Origin: JBBSOK01 sp965219125
Lineage (GTDB): Bacteria; Bacteroidota; Bacteroidia; Flavobacteriales; Flavobacteriaceae
NCBI GenBank assembly: GCA_965219125.1
Contig: CBDCMO010000002.1
Coordinates: forward strand, 2,666,001 to 2,730,000
Direction of reading: 5' to 3'
Length of the DNA stretch: 64,000 nt
The position numbers and the translations under genes are program-made. Of this stretch, positions 8,689 to 16,599 are shown piece by piece. The notes under the pieces are model-generated. The model was not told the DNA's origin. It did no database searches and saw only the letters and a list, made by a program, of their open reading frames with translations. The number at the start of each line of letters is the position of its first letter. The first letter of the stretch is position 1.

Positions 8689-10371
8689 TTATCTGCTCAC
8701 AATAAATCTTTCAGTTTTAGAATAACCGTCTTGCGTAATTTTAATTACATACGTTCCAGTTTGTAATCTTGCTACGTCTAGTTGCTCATCAAAACCAATG
8801 TTAGTTCTTGTAAGTACTAATTTACCTAACATATCATACACTTCAACATTGCTACGTTCTGCGTTGCGAATGTTTAAAGTTGTATTTGCTGGGTTTGGAT
8901 AAATTGCAATAGCTTGTACATCATTACTATCTACGCCCAAAACGCCGTCAGATCCAAAATTGGTTGATGCTCCTGCACCGTAGTTTCCTGTTGTGCTGTA
9001 AATAACAAGACCGTTAGCATCAGTTAAAGAAACTGGACCACCACCATCACCATACGTGTCAATCACGTTGAAAGTATAACAATCTGCGGGTAAATCAAAT
9101 GTTTTTTCAATTGTAGTATTGTTAGGAAATGGACCACCTTGGTAAATAGTATTACCGTCAGCATCTTTTACATTGTAGCGAGCTTCGCTGCCATAAGCAT
9201 CTGTTCTAAAGCTCATATATGAGGTTCCACTTGCTTGAACAGCTTCACTAAACGTGGTTGATGCCGTATTGTTTGTGTTATCGTCATCATTGGCAATCGC
9301 TATACTAACCGTGTTCGTGCCTTGAGGTGTGTAAGCTATACCTGGCAATGTAACGTTGGCATTTTGTAAAGAGGTAAGTTCACCAGTCCAAGTGTACGTA
9401 GCATTTGCGCCACCGTTTACTGAATAATTAATATCTAATGATGTAATAGTATTTTGTCCAGTATTTTGAATATTTACTACAGGAGAAAGCGTTGGTGAAC
9501 ATTGGTTTGGAATTTCTGCTACAGAACGCAAAAATGCATCGTTTTGGTTTGTGATACCTAAGAACTGTGGAAATGAATCACCAGCTGAAGCCATATCTTT
9601 ATTAGATTGGTTTACGAAAGCAACAATTTCCATGTCAGCAAGTTCAGTTGGAACATTATTATACATAGCTGGAATTGTGTAGGTATAAGTTCTATCTACA
9701 AATGTACCAGCAGTAGTAGTTGTAATATCCTCGCCCCATTGTCCAGTTAAAAGATAAACAAGTCTGTGTTGGTGAACATAATTATTTCCCATATTACCAC
9801 CAGTTTGTGGGCCTTTGGTATTATTTTGCAATAGTGCAACATTTAATTTGTTAGTTGCCTCTGTGCTATTTCCAGTGTAATAAGCTTCTACGTGAACTGT
9901 AAGTTCGCTTGTTTGAACATTAAGTGTAGATTCCACAGCAACATTTACAAAAGATGCTTGGGCTAAAGTTTCGTTAGATGATTGTACCCAAAAGTTACGA
10001 TAGATTGCGGTTTTGCCAGGAGTGTTTTCTCTACCTGGAAAAACGGTACGGCTTATTGAGCCGGATGGATATCCGGTAACACCTGCAAAATTGTCTAATG
10101 CAGTTCCGAATGGAGTTCTAAAATCAGGTTCTCCACTTGCGGGTGTTGCAAAACCTCCAACGTGTACATTTATAAGAAAAACACTTTCTGGATTGGCGTC
10201 GTGCATTCCTTGTGCAATTGCATGACCTTGAGGACAAAATACACAATGAAGACCTGTATATTCTTCAAGAACAACTTTTTTGTTTCCTGGTGTTGTTGAA
10301 ACAATTGTTTGTGCTGTAAGACCTAAAGATACTAGACCTAGCACATAAAGTGGGAGTAATTTTTTTAACAT
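8689..10371 (-). CDS. Omp28-like secreted thioredoxin-fold protein with T9SS sorting domain
   Basis: A 560-residue exported protein with a signal peptide (1-20, ending LTAQ). Residues about 33-250 match the Omp28-related family: VVLEEYTGLHC at the start, a CVFC redox-type motif (C43, C46), then a long region with GVTGYPSGSISR. An Ig-like stretch and a glycine-rich segment (TYGDGGG) follow. The C-terminal 80 residues are a T9SS type A sorting domain (AIYPNPANTTLNIRN at its start, ending TERFIVSR). The CxxC suggests thiol-disulfide exchange or a relict thioredoxin fold outside the cell; activity is not proven. It is a paralogue, by domain, of the lipoprotein at 15231-16523. It has its own promoter and terminator. 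Confidence 0.82.
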   Translation of the reverse strand: MLKKLLPLYVLGLVSLGLTAQTIVSTTPGNKKVVLEEYTGLHCVFCPQGHAIAQGMHDANPESVFLINVHVGGFATPASGEPDFRTPFGTALDNFAGVTGYPSGSISRTVFPGRENTPGKTAIYRNFWVQSSNETLAQASFVNVAVESTLNVQTSELTVHVEAYYTGNSTEATNKLNVALLQNNTKGPQTGGNMGNNYVHQHRLVYLLTGQWGEDITTTTAGTFVDRTYTYTIPAMYNNVPTELADMEIVAFVNQSNKDMASAGDSFPQFLGITNQNDAFLRSVAEIPNQCSPTLSPVVNIQNTGQNTITSLDINYSVNGGANATYTWTGELTSLQNANVTLPGIAYTPQGTNTVSIAIANDDDNTNNTASTTFSEAVQASGTSYMSFRTDAYGSEARYNVKDADGNTIYQGGPFPNNTTIEKTFDLPADCYTFNVIDTYGDGGGPVSLTDANGLVIYSTTGNYGAGASTNFGSDGVLGVDSNDVQAIAIYPNPANTTLNIRNAERSNVEVYDMLGKLVLTRTNIGFDEQLDVARLQTGTYVIKITQDGYSKTERFIVSR

Positions 10372-10409
10372 AATTATTTTTTAAAGGGGTTAAATGATTA
10401 GTAATTAAA

Positions 10410-10417
10410 CAAATGTA
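10410..10417 (-). promoter_or_regulatory. Candidate -7 box for the Omp28-like gene
   Basis: TACATTTG on the minus strand, 38 bp upstream of the ATG at 10371. The surrounding 310-bp divergent spacer (10372-10681) otherwise contains only AT-rich sequence and the promoter of the plus-strand gene. Confidence 0.4.
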
Positions 10418-10613
10418 GGCATCTTAAGATAAAATAAATAGAAATTTTGAAATTTAACACTTTATACTATTCGTGCATAATATTGTCACAAAATTAAATT
10501 TCAAAATATTGAAATTTTTTAATTGAATAATTTTTAGCTTTCTGAAAGTACAATGTCAAAAAAATTAATTATGTTAATACTCACTTAAAAACCAACTAGT
10601 TAATTTCTATTAG

Positions 10614-10644
10614 TTGGAGAAAAGAATTTTATAACCTATTTTTG
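10614..10644 (+). promoter_or_regulatory. Bacteroidota promoter of the 10682 gene
   Basis: A -33 element TTGG (from 10614) and a -7 element TATTTTTG (10637-10644) are separated by about 20 bp, in good agreement with the TTG-N19..21-TANNTTTG consensus. The start codon is 37 bp downstream. Confidence 0.55.
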
Positions 10645-10681
10645 TATTTAGTTTTATATTTAACCCCTTAATTAATTCATA

Positions 10682-11407
10682 ATGAAAAAGACACTACTTT
10701 TTTTATCATTTTTAATCTGCGGTATTTGCGCTAACGCGCAATATACTGTTTCCGACCGTTCTGGAAATTTGCTGAGTGACGGTGACGTACTGGAATATAG
10801 TACATTAGACTTTGAAAATAGCGCTTACCAATACTATGTAACAAATACTTCGGGAAGCAATATTAATATGCGTATTGAATTTTTAAGTTCTGAAAATTCT
10901 ACAGGTAGTGGTTTCGAAGTTTGTTTTGGCCAATGTTACACTGGTATTGCAGTGGGACAGACTATTCCTGAAGCTCCAGAATTTGTAACGTTGACTCCTG
11001 GTGAAGTAACGTTGGATGGTAATCATTTTTACAATAATGATCCGGGTAGTGGGTCTGATATTTTAAATTTTGTTTTCCGCTTTTACCAAGTTGAAGCAGA
11101 TGGCGTAACTGAAACTGGAACACCTTTAACTTTTACATACCGTTACAATCCACTTCTTGCAACTCAAGATTTCAATAAATTGAACGTTTCTTTAAATTCT
11201 ACATTAATTGATCGAGAAATGACAGTTAATGCTGTTGAAGATTTAGATCTATCAATTTATAGCATTCAAGGAAAATTGGTTAAGACTGCAAAAATTGAGG
11301 CGGGAACAACTACTATTGATGTTAACGATTTAGCTTCTCAAGTTTATTTAGTAAAATTCAACAACAACCAAGGTGTGACCGAAACTACTAAAGTTGTCAT
11401 TAAATAA
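10682..11407 (+). CDS. Small T9SS cargo protein of unknown function
   Basis: A 241-residue secreted protein. The signal peptide (about 1-19) ends ICANAQ. The central domain (about 20-150) is beta-rich with two cysteines in CFGQC and no catalytic motif that I recognise. The last 75 residues form a T9SS type A sorting domain with the elements IYSIQGKLVKTAKIEAG and ASQVYLVKFNNN, ending TTKVVIK. It probably passes through the outer membrane and is anchored or released by the T9SS. It is monocistronic, with a clear promoter and terminator. The function of the mature domain is unknown. Confidence 0.7.
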   Translation: MKKTLLFLSFLICGICANAQYTVSDRSGNLLSDGDVLEYSTLDFENSAYQYYVTNTSGSNINMRIEFLSSENSTGSGFEVCFGQCYTGIAVGQTIPEAPEFVTLTPGEVTLDGNHFYNNDPGSGSDILNFVFRFYQVEADGVTETGTPLTFTYRYNPLLATQDFNKLNVSLNSTLIDREMTVNAVEDLDLSIYSIQGKLVKTAKIEAGTTTIDVNDLASQVYLVKFNNNQGVTETTKVVIK

Positions 11408-11430
11408 TCTAAAAATTATTGAATCAAAAA

Positions 11431-11465
11431 AAATCCGATGGCTCGAAGCTTTCGGATTTTTTTAT
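11431..11465 (+). terminator. Terminator after the 10682 gene, symmetric and possibly bidirectional
   Basis: The stem AAATCCGA/TCGGATTT (11431-11438 with 11452-11459) has an inner GCT/AGC pairing, an A-run before it and a T-run after it, so it could act in both directions. The IS element now lies directly beyond it. Confidence 0.8.
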
Positions 11466-11473
11466 GTTTCAAA

Positions 11474-11498
11474 TGTCCCGTCCTGAAATAGCGATACA
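11474..11498 (+). repeat. Left terminal inverted repeat of the IS3 element
   Basis: 25 bp beginning TGTCCCGTCCT and ending CGATACA. It pairs with the complement of 12842-12866 with four mismatches in the middle. Confidence 0.92.
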
Positions 11499-11514
11499 CT
11501 AAAACCTTAGTGTA

Positions 11515-11949
11515 ATGAAAACATCAGTAAACAGGGGTTATCTAAAACGAACCCAAAAAGACTACTCGCTTTCTTTTAAGCTTCAAGTCGTAGATGAAAT
11601 CGAGTCGGGAGCGTTAGATCGACTTTCGGCTCACCTTAAATATGGCATCCAAGCTAGATCGACAATAACCTCTTGGTTGCGCAAATATGGTACCTTTGAT
11701 TGGGAAAACCTATCCGTTGTAACCGTGGCAAAGACACCAGAACAAAAAATTATCGAATTAGAGGCCAAAGTAAAGCTTCTTGAAAAGCAAAAAGCTAGAG
11801 CAGAACATCTAGCCGAGAGAGCGGACAAGAAGGCAATCATTTTTGATATGCTCGTTGATATGGCAGAAAAGGAATACGACATTCAAATCAGAAAAAATTA
11901 CACGCCCGAGTTATCGAGATCTTCAAAGAAGAACACAAGGAAACACTAG
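11515..11949 (+). CDS. IS3-family transposase OrfA (helix-turn-helix subunit)
   Basis: A 144-residue basic protein with an N-terminal helix-turn-helix region (about 15-60, including YSLSFKLQVVDEIESG and ARSTITSWLRKYG). A leucine-zipper-like coiled coil follows at about 80-115 (IELEAKVKLLEKQKARAEHL). OrfA binds the terminal repeats and dimerises with OrfAB. The ATG lies 17 bp inside the left inverted repeat. Residues after about 127 are an out-of-frame tail produced when no frameshift occurs. Confidence 0.9.
   Translation: MKTSVNRGYLKRTQKDYSLSFKLQVVDEIESGALDRLSAHLKYGIQARSTITSWLRKYGTFDWENLSVVTVAKTPEQKIIELEAKVKLLEKQKARAEHLAERADKKAIIFDMLVDMAEKEYDIQIRKNYTPELSRSSKKNTRKH
11892..11898 (+). other. 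Programmed -1 ribosomal frameshift heptamer of the IS3 element
   Basis: The heptamer A AAA AAT is in the correct X XXY YYZ phase for the orfA frame (codons AAA at 11893, AAT at 11896). Slipping back one base opens the frame KLHARVIEIF, which continues without a stop to the end of orfB and gives an OrfAB product of about 433 residues. Confidence 0.75.
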
Positions 11950-12815
11950 TTTCTACCTGTAACTTACTCGGGCTGGATAGACAGGTATATTATCGATCTA
12001 TTAGGTCTAGAAGACATAATCAGTCCATAGCAAAACAAGTCATAACCTTAGTCAGGGGTGTGCGCAATGTTATGCCAAAAGTTGGTGCCAGAAAATTATA
12101 TCATATCTTAAGAGAAGAACTCTCTGGCTTAAAAGTAGGGAGAGACAAGCTTTTTAGAATACTCAAAGTAAATCACATGCTTATAAAACCTAAGAGAAGT
12201 TATCACATAACTACAGACTCACATCACCGATTTAGAAAGCATAAAAATATAGTTAGCAATGTTGATATTATACGTCCCGAACAAATCTGGGTCAGTGACA
12301 TCACCTACGTAGGAACTAGGATTAACCCGTCATACCTAGCCTTGATTACAGATGCCTACTCAAAAAAGATAATGGGATATAATGTATCTAACACATTAGC
12401 AGTAGATGGTTCTGTTCAAGCGCTGGATATGGCTTTAAAACACAGAATAGATAAGGAAAAACCTTTAATACATCACTCCGATAGAGGTTTGCAATACTGT
12501 TCTGATGACTATCAAGAGTTATTGAGCAAAAACAATATCAAGGCAAGCATGACAGAGAAGTATGATCCCTATGAGAATGCGATAGCAGAGAGAATCAATG
12601 GAATACTCAAGCAAGAATTTAATATCGCTAAAAGCATCAACGATATTGAGCTGAAGAGCCAATTAATCAAAGATGCAATCGAAATCTATAATAACCAAAG
12701 ACCACATTCATCCAATCATATGCTAACTCCAAAACAAATGCATCAACAAAATAAACTCAAAAGAAAACAGTATAAATCAAAAAAGCTTAACGATGCTAGC
12801 ATCGTTAAGCTTTAA
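11895..12815 (+). CDS. IS3-family transposase OrfB (DDE integrase domain)
   Basis: The catalytic half of the OrfAB transposase, reached by frameshifting from orfA; a GTG at 12060 could serve as an independent start. It begins with the HTH_21-like region (EIFKEEHKET, GLDRQVYYR), followed by an rve integrase core. The DDE residues are D in WVSDITY, D in HHSDRGLQYC and E in NAIAERING, with 35 residues between the last two, as expected for IS3. The end (NQRPHSSNHMLTPKQMHQQ) is typical. All catalytic residues are present. The last codons overlap a 32-bp palindrome. Confidence 0.92.
   Translation, partial: KLHARVIEIFKEEHKETLVSTCNLLGLDRQVYYRSIRSRRHNQSIAKQVITLVRGVRNVMPKVGARKLYHILREELSGLKVGRDKLFRILKVNHMLIKPKRSYHITTDSHHRFRKHKNIVSNVDIIRPEQIWVSDITYVGTRINPSYLALITDAYSKKIMGYNVSNTLAVDGSVQALDMALKHRIDKEKPLIHHSDRGLQYCSDDYQELLSKNNIKASMTEKYDPYENAIAERINGILKQEFNIAKSINDIELKSQLIKDAIEIYNNQRPHSSNHMLTPKQMHQQNKLKRKQYKSKKLNDASIVKL
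12782..12813. repeat. Perfect 32-bp palindrome at the 3' end of the transposase gene
   Basis: Bases 12782-12797 are the exact reverse complement of 12798-12813 (half-site AAAGCTTAACGATGCT). It covers the final codons of orfB up to its stop codon. It could act as an intrinsic terminator or transcript-protecting hairpin inside the element. Confidence 0.9.
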
Positions 12816-12841
12816 GTTATAAATTTAATCCTTTAATAATC

Positions 12842-12866
12842 TGTATCGATTATTTAGGACGGGACA
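12842..12866 (-). repeat. Right terminal inverted repeat of the IS3 element
   Basis: The inward-facing partner of 11474-11498. Read on the minus strand it begins TGTCCCGTCCT and ends CGATACA. The adjoining AAA (12867-12869) is the right copy of the target duplication. Confidence 0.92.
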
Positions 12867-12884
12867 AAAGTTAAATCTTCAGTT

Positions 12885-14549
12885 TTAAAATGTGACCGCT
12901 AAATTTGCTGTTACACCCGTATTTTCTGGTACAAATCTACATACACCACCAACACAAATTAAACCACCGCGTTGACGGCCGTAATTAATCTGAAATCGGG
13001 TAATGCCTTTGGTGTAGCTGCCGCCAACATTGTAATAATGAAGTTTACCTTCACCACCATAATTATAAGAGTCCGCTGCGTAAATAGTAAAGGTTGAGTT
13101 GAAATTATATTCCAAAACACTCGCGGCCCAGTTTTTTCTATCTTTTTCAGTCCACAAATGCTGCAGCTCCAAGCGTAGCGCTCTTGCTCCGCCAAAACGG
13201 TAGGTTCCTTCCGCAGCAGCAATCTGTGCACGGATATCCCCTTGTATCCCTAACGGACCACCTAAAGAAACACCTTTATCAATTATAACATCTTGAAATA
13301 GAACAACTGTGCTCCAAGTTTCATCCCAACGGTTTTTTATTTCAACATTTAAATCTCTAAAATAACGATCGCCTTTTCCTATAAATTTTTGTTCGTATGT
13401 TTGGTCTGCAAGATTGAATGTAGCATCTATTCCTGCCCAATAGGAGAAGTTACCAGCTACTTTAGTGCCGACTTTCCCTAATGTAGATTCTTTAGGAAAA
13501 GAGAAATATATATCAGATTGCATACCAACTTCACCTGCTCTATTTTCAGTAGTTCCATTTAAAAGCAAACGAGGTTGTGCATTGTAAACATAAATGTTGG
13601 TAAGTAAAAAATCGTGCTGTTTGGTTAGAGCCGGAAGATAATTTACAACTTGTTCGTTATATAAGTTTCCTTCACGATATCTATCTGAATAAAAAGTAAA
13701 GTTTTCCAGTCTTCTAAAAGTAGCATTTAATCCAAGACCTTTTTGAGCGTAGCCCATATTTACCTGTAAAGCGGTTCCGTCAAATAATTGGTCCGAAACT
13801 ATCAAACCTTCATTAACCACTACGTCAGGATCTTTTGTATATGCTTCAACACCACCATAAAAATTGCCAGCTACCAAATCCAATCTTCCGCCGTAAACAT
13901 TAACGTTTGCTGGTATAGAATCGTTTCCTCCATTATTTTGGTATCGGCCAACATAACTTGCGCCAAGCGTAATAGATACATTTTCTAATTTTGCCAATTG
14001 ACTAACATCTAAATTAGCGTTTAATCCTTGAATGGTTCCTTCCGAAACCTCAAAACCTACACGTTGCTGTCCAATAAGTCCCGTAAATTCTAGTTCTTTA
14101 ACAGGATTCCATTTTACTCGCAATCCGCGTATAGCATTATTTATTCCTAATTGTCTATCTTCCCAAGAACGTAAAATAAGACCGCTACCAAACTGCTCGT
14201 AAAAATATCCGCCTGTAACATCTAGTGTTTCATTTTTAAAGTTTAAAAAGTAAGTTCCTATTCCATTACCGTTATCTAACGATGGAGAATAGCCTAGTAA
14301 CGCCGATGGTAAATAGGATTCATATTGGACACCAGCCGTAAACTTGCCGTAGTTGTAGTTAAGCAAGAAATAATTATTAGACCTAAATTGATCGTCAGGA
14401 GCTGTGAAATCTAACCCATTATCGTCTAGCAACCATTGTGAATTAGATTCTAGACCTCCGTAAAAATAGCCTTCTTGTGGTTGTTCAGTTTCTTGTGCAA
14501 AAGCAATTGCACCCATAAAAATACAGGTGCAAAAAAGTAATTTTTTCAT
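12885..14549 (-). CDS. Outer-membrane beta-barrel protein, DUF6029-like
   Basis: A 554-residue exported protein with a signal peptide (about 1-18, ending AIAFAQ). The mature part shows the alternating aromatic and polar strand pattern of a large outer-membrane beta-barrel, ending in an aromatic residue (ANLAVTF), a typical barrel end signal. Sequence character (GGLESNSQWLLDDNG, LILRSWEDRQLGINNAIRG) resembles the Bacteroidota family DUF6029; this is recollection, not a search. It lies 26 bp downstream of the tlpA-like gene and is likely co-transcribed. The IS3 element sits 18 bp beyond its stop codon and separates it from the symmetric terminator at 11431-11465. Its exact role is unknown. Confidence 0.72.
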   Translation of the reverse strand: MKKLLFCTCIFMGAIAFAQETEQPQEGYFYGGLESNSQWLLDDNGLDFTAPDDQFRSNNYFLLNYNYGKFTAGVQYESYLPSALLGYSPSLDNGNGIGTYFLNFKNETLDVTGGYFYEQFGSGLILRSWEDRQLGINNAIRGLRVKWNPVKELEFTGLIGQQRVGFEVSEGTIQGLNANLDVSQLAKLENVSITLGASYVGRYQNNGGNDSIPANVNVYGGRLDLVAGNFYGGVEAYTKDPDVVVNEGLIVSDQLFDGTALQVNMGYAQKGLGLNATFRRLENFTFYSDRYREGNLYNEQVVNYLPALTKQHDFLLTNIYVYNAQPRLLLNGTTENRAGEVGMQSDIYFSFPKESTLGKVGTKVAGNFSYWAGIDATFNLADQTYEQKFIGKGDRYFRDLNVEIKNRWDETWSTVVLFQDVIIDKGVSLGGPLGIQGDIRAQIAAAEGTYRFGGARALRLELQHLWTEKDRKNWAASVLEYNFNSTFTIYAADSYNYGGEGKLHYYNVGGSYTKGITRFQINYGRQRGGLICVGGVCRFVPENTGVTANLAVTF

Positions 14550-14575
14550 GTAGTAAAGATTGGTTGGTAGTTTAT

Positions 14576-15058
14576 TTATTTAGAGTATTCCTTGATCTTG
14601 GCATAAAGTTCATTTTCAGCACCAGGACTATAACCAGAATGTCTGTAAACAATTTTATCTCCTTTAACTAAAACTGTTAAGGGTACAGATGCCGCTCCTA
14701 AAGCGCGCTTAAGATCATTATTGGTATCCAGCAAAACTGTGTAATCCCAACCTTTTCCGTTTGCTAAAGGCTTCACTCGTTTCGCAGTTCTACTATCGTC
14801 TACAGATACAGCATATAAATGAACTTTAGTCTCCTTTTCCCATTGGGGATAAACTTCACTTATGGCATCTAATTCTTTAAGACAAGGAACACACCAAGTA
14901 GCCCAAAGTGAGATAACATAAAGATTATTGTCTTTTGAAAGATCTTTAGTATTTACAGTTTTACCATCCATTGTAGCTAAATCAATTTTTGGTAAATCAT
15001 TTTGTGAAATGCAAAGGCCATAAGCCATTAAAAAAAGTAGAGGAATAATTTTTTTCAT
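14576..15058 (-). CDS. TlpA-like periplasmic thioredoxin
   Basis: A 160-residue exported thioredoxin-fold protein with a signal peptide (about 1-18). The active site is WCVPC (C56, C59) inside LWATWCVPCLKELD, and the cis-proline segment SVPLTVLV is present. TlpA/ResA-type proteins reduce or exchange disulfides in periplasmic partners. It heads an operon with the DUF6029-like barrel protein and lies opposite a divergent Omp28-like lipoprotein that also has a CxxC. The trio therefore looks like an envelope thiol module, which is an inference from context. Client proteins are unknown. Confidence 0.88.
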   Translation of the reverse strand: MKKIIPLLFLMAYGLCISQNDLPKIDLATMDGKTVNTKDLSKDNNLYVISLWATWCVPCLKELDAISEVYPQWEKETKVHLYAVSVDDSRTAKRVKPLANGKGWDYTVLLDTNNDLKRALGAASVPLTVLVKGDKIVYRHSGYSPGAENELYAKIKEYSK

Positions 15059-15230
15059 AATTTAGGGGTGTATTTGTTATTATTTACGCTGATACTGACA
15101 CAATATTATGTATTTTAAAGATAACTTACATATTTTGAATCATAAAATTAATAGTTTAACATTCGAAAACCATACCAAGTTTTATTTTTCAATTATATTA
15201 GCCAAAAATATATAGCTACCCCATAATTCT

Positions 15231-16523
15231 ATGAAAATGAAACACCTATCAAAATTCATCGCATTCTTATCCTTAATATTAATTACATCTTGTAGTAAAG
15301 ATGAAAAACCGCTGGAACAAATTCAACAAGCAAATTTCACTTCGCTTATCTTGACAAGTTCTGCCAACGGAAATATTTTATTAGCTTCTGATGTAGCAAC
15401 TTTTACGGTTATGGGTGATGATGGAGTAGATTATACTGCACAATCTACAATTTCGGTTAATGGCACTCCAATTAGTGGTAATGATTATACATTTGGGGAA
15501 GGCACCTATAATGTACAAGCAACATACTTCAACATAAGCAGTAATACGCTTAATTATGAAGTTATCTCAAATGCAGGAAGAGTAGTTACGGTTGAAAGGA
15601 ATAAATCTTTACGTAACCAGCCATTAAGTTTTAAACTTTTTGATACCAATAATACAGATTATACAAGTGAAGCTACATTCTATGTAAATGGAAATGCTAT
15701 TACAGGAAACACTTTTACATCTCCCGATGCTGGTATTTTTGAAGTTTATGCGACGTATGATTTAGCGGGAAATACAGAGTCTACATCTACCAAAAATTTT
15801 GAATATTATATTCCAAAACGTAAAATTGTTTTAGAAGATTATACGGGAACTTGGTGCGGTTATTGTCCTCGAGTTTCGGGTTCTATTGAAGTTGTGCATG
15901 GGCAAACAGATCAAATTGCAGTTGTTGCTATTCACAAAACTGGCGGAAGTTTGCCAGATCCTATGGATTTTGTGGATTTGGAAATTCTTGAAAATGAATT
16001 TAACGTTAGCGGATATCCAGCAGCGCGCATTAATAGAACAACAAGATGGTTAGACCCACAAAATCCGCAAGTTGTGATGGATTTAATTGGTCAGGATTCT
16101 CAAGTTTCTATGGCTGTAAACTCATCAGTGGCTGGCAACAATCTTTCCGTTCAAGTAAAAATAGTTTCAGAAAACGGTATTGCAGCAGGAGATAAATTGG
16201 TTGTTTATCTTACTGAAAGTAATATTATTTATGCCCAGACCAATTATTACAATGGCGATTCAAACAGTCCGTTTTTCGGTTTAGGAAATCCAATTCCTGC
16301 ATTTGTACATAATGACGCATTGCGTAATTCGTTATCAGCTGTTTTGGGCGACAATTTACCGGAATCTGCCGCATTTGGCGAAACAGTTAAAAACTATTCG
16401 CTTGCACTTCCTTCAAATTATGTAAACGACAATCTTAAAGTGGTTGTTATGGTTGTGTCGGCAGATAATACTGCCATTAATGGCCAATTTGCAAAGGTTG
16501 GTGTTAACAAAGATTTCGAATAA
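15231..16523 (+). CDS. Omp28-like lipoprotein with CxxC motif
   Basis: A 430-residue lipoprotein. The signal ends in a lipobox LITSC, with lipidation at C21. Two Ig-like repeats follow (about 35-190), recognisable by the paired motifs TISVNGTPISGNDYTF and TFYVNGNAITGNTFT. From about 197 comes the Omp28-related domain, beginning KIVLEDYTGTWCGYCPR, with the CxxC pair C209/C212, then GYPAARINRTTRW. It resembles the secreted protein at 8689-10371, but carries a lipid anchor instead of a T9SS sorting domain. It diverges from the tlpA-like gene across 172 bp. A thiol-linked envelope function is plausible but not shown. Confidence 0.83.
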   Translation: MKMKHLSKFIAFLSLILITSCSKDEKPLEQIQQANFTSLILTSSANGNILLASDVATFTVMGDDGVDYTAQSTISVNGTPISGNDYTFGEGTYNVQATYFNISSNTLNYEVISNAGRVVTVERNKSLRNQPLSFKLFDTNNTDYTSEATFYVNGNAITGNTFTSPDAGIFEVYATYDLAGNTESTSTKNFEYYIPKRKIVLEDYTGTWCGYCPRVSGSIEVVHGQTDQIAVVAIHKTGGSLPDPMDFVDLEILENEFNVSGYPAARINRTTRWLDPQNPQVVMDLIGQDSQVSMAVNSSVAGNNLSVQVKIVSENGIAAGDKLVVYLTESNIIYAQTNYYNGDSNSPFFGLGNPIPAFVHNDALRNSLSAVLGDNLPESAAFGETVKNYSLALPSNYVNDNLKVVVMVVSADNTAINGQFAKVGVNKDFE

Positions 16524-16544
16524 AACTTCAACAATTTTATTAAT

Positions 16545-16582
16545 AAAAAAAGCATCCGTTAATTTTGGCGGATGCTTTTTTA
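16545..16582. terminator. Bidirectional terminator between convergent genes
   Basis: The stem AGCATCCG/CGGATGCT (16551-16558 with 16569-16576) is extended by A/T pairs, with an A-run on the left and a T-run on the right. It serves the Omp28-like gene on plus and the P5C dehydrogenase gene on minus. Confidence 0.85.
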
Positions 16583-16599
16583 GTTAATTTTAGAAGTTA

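Larger units (their letters stand above)
11474..12866 (+). mobile_element. Complete IS3-family insertion sequence (1,393 bp)
   Basis: The element is bounded by imperfect 25-bp inverted repeats (11474-11498 and 12842-12866) that match at 21 of 25 positions. Their outermost 11 bases, TGTCCCGTCCT, are identical. It is flanked by AAA on both sides (11471-11473 and 12867-12869), consistent with a 3-bp target duplication. It holds two overlapping frames, orfA (HTH) and orfB (DDE transposase), joined by a -1 slippery site. All parts look intact, so it may be active. It lies between two convergent genes without breaking either. Confidence 0.95.
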
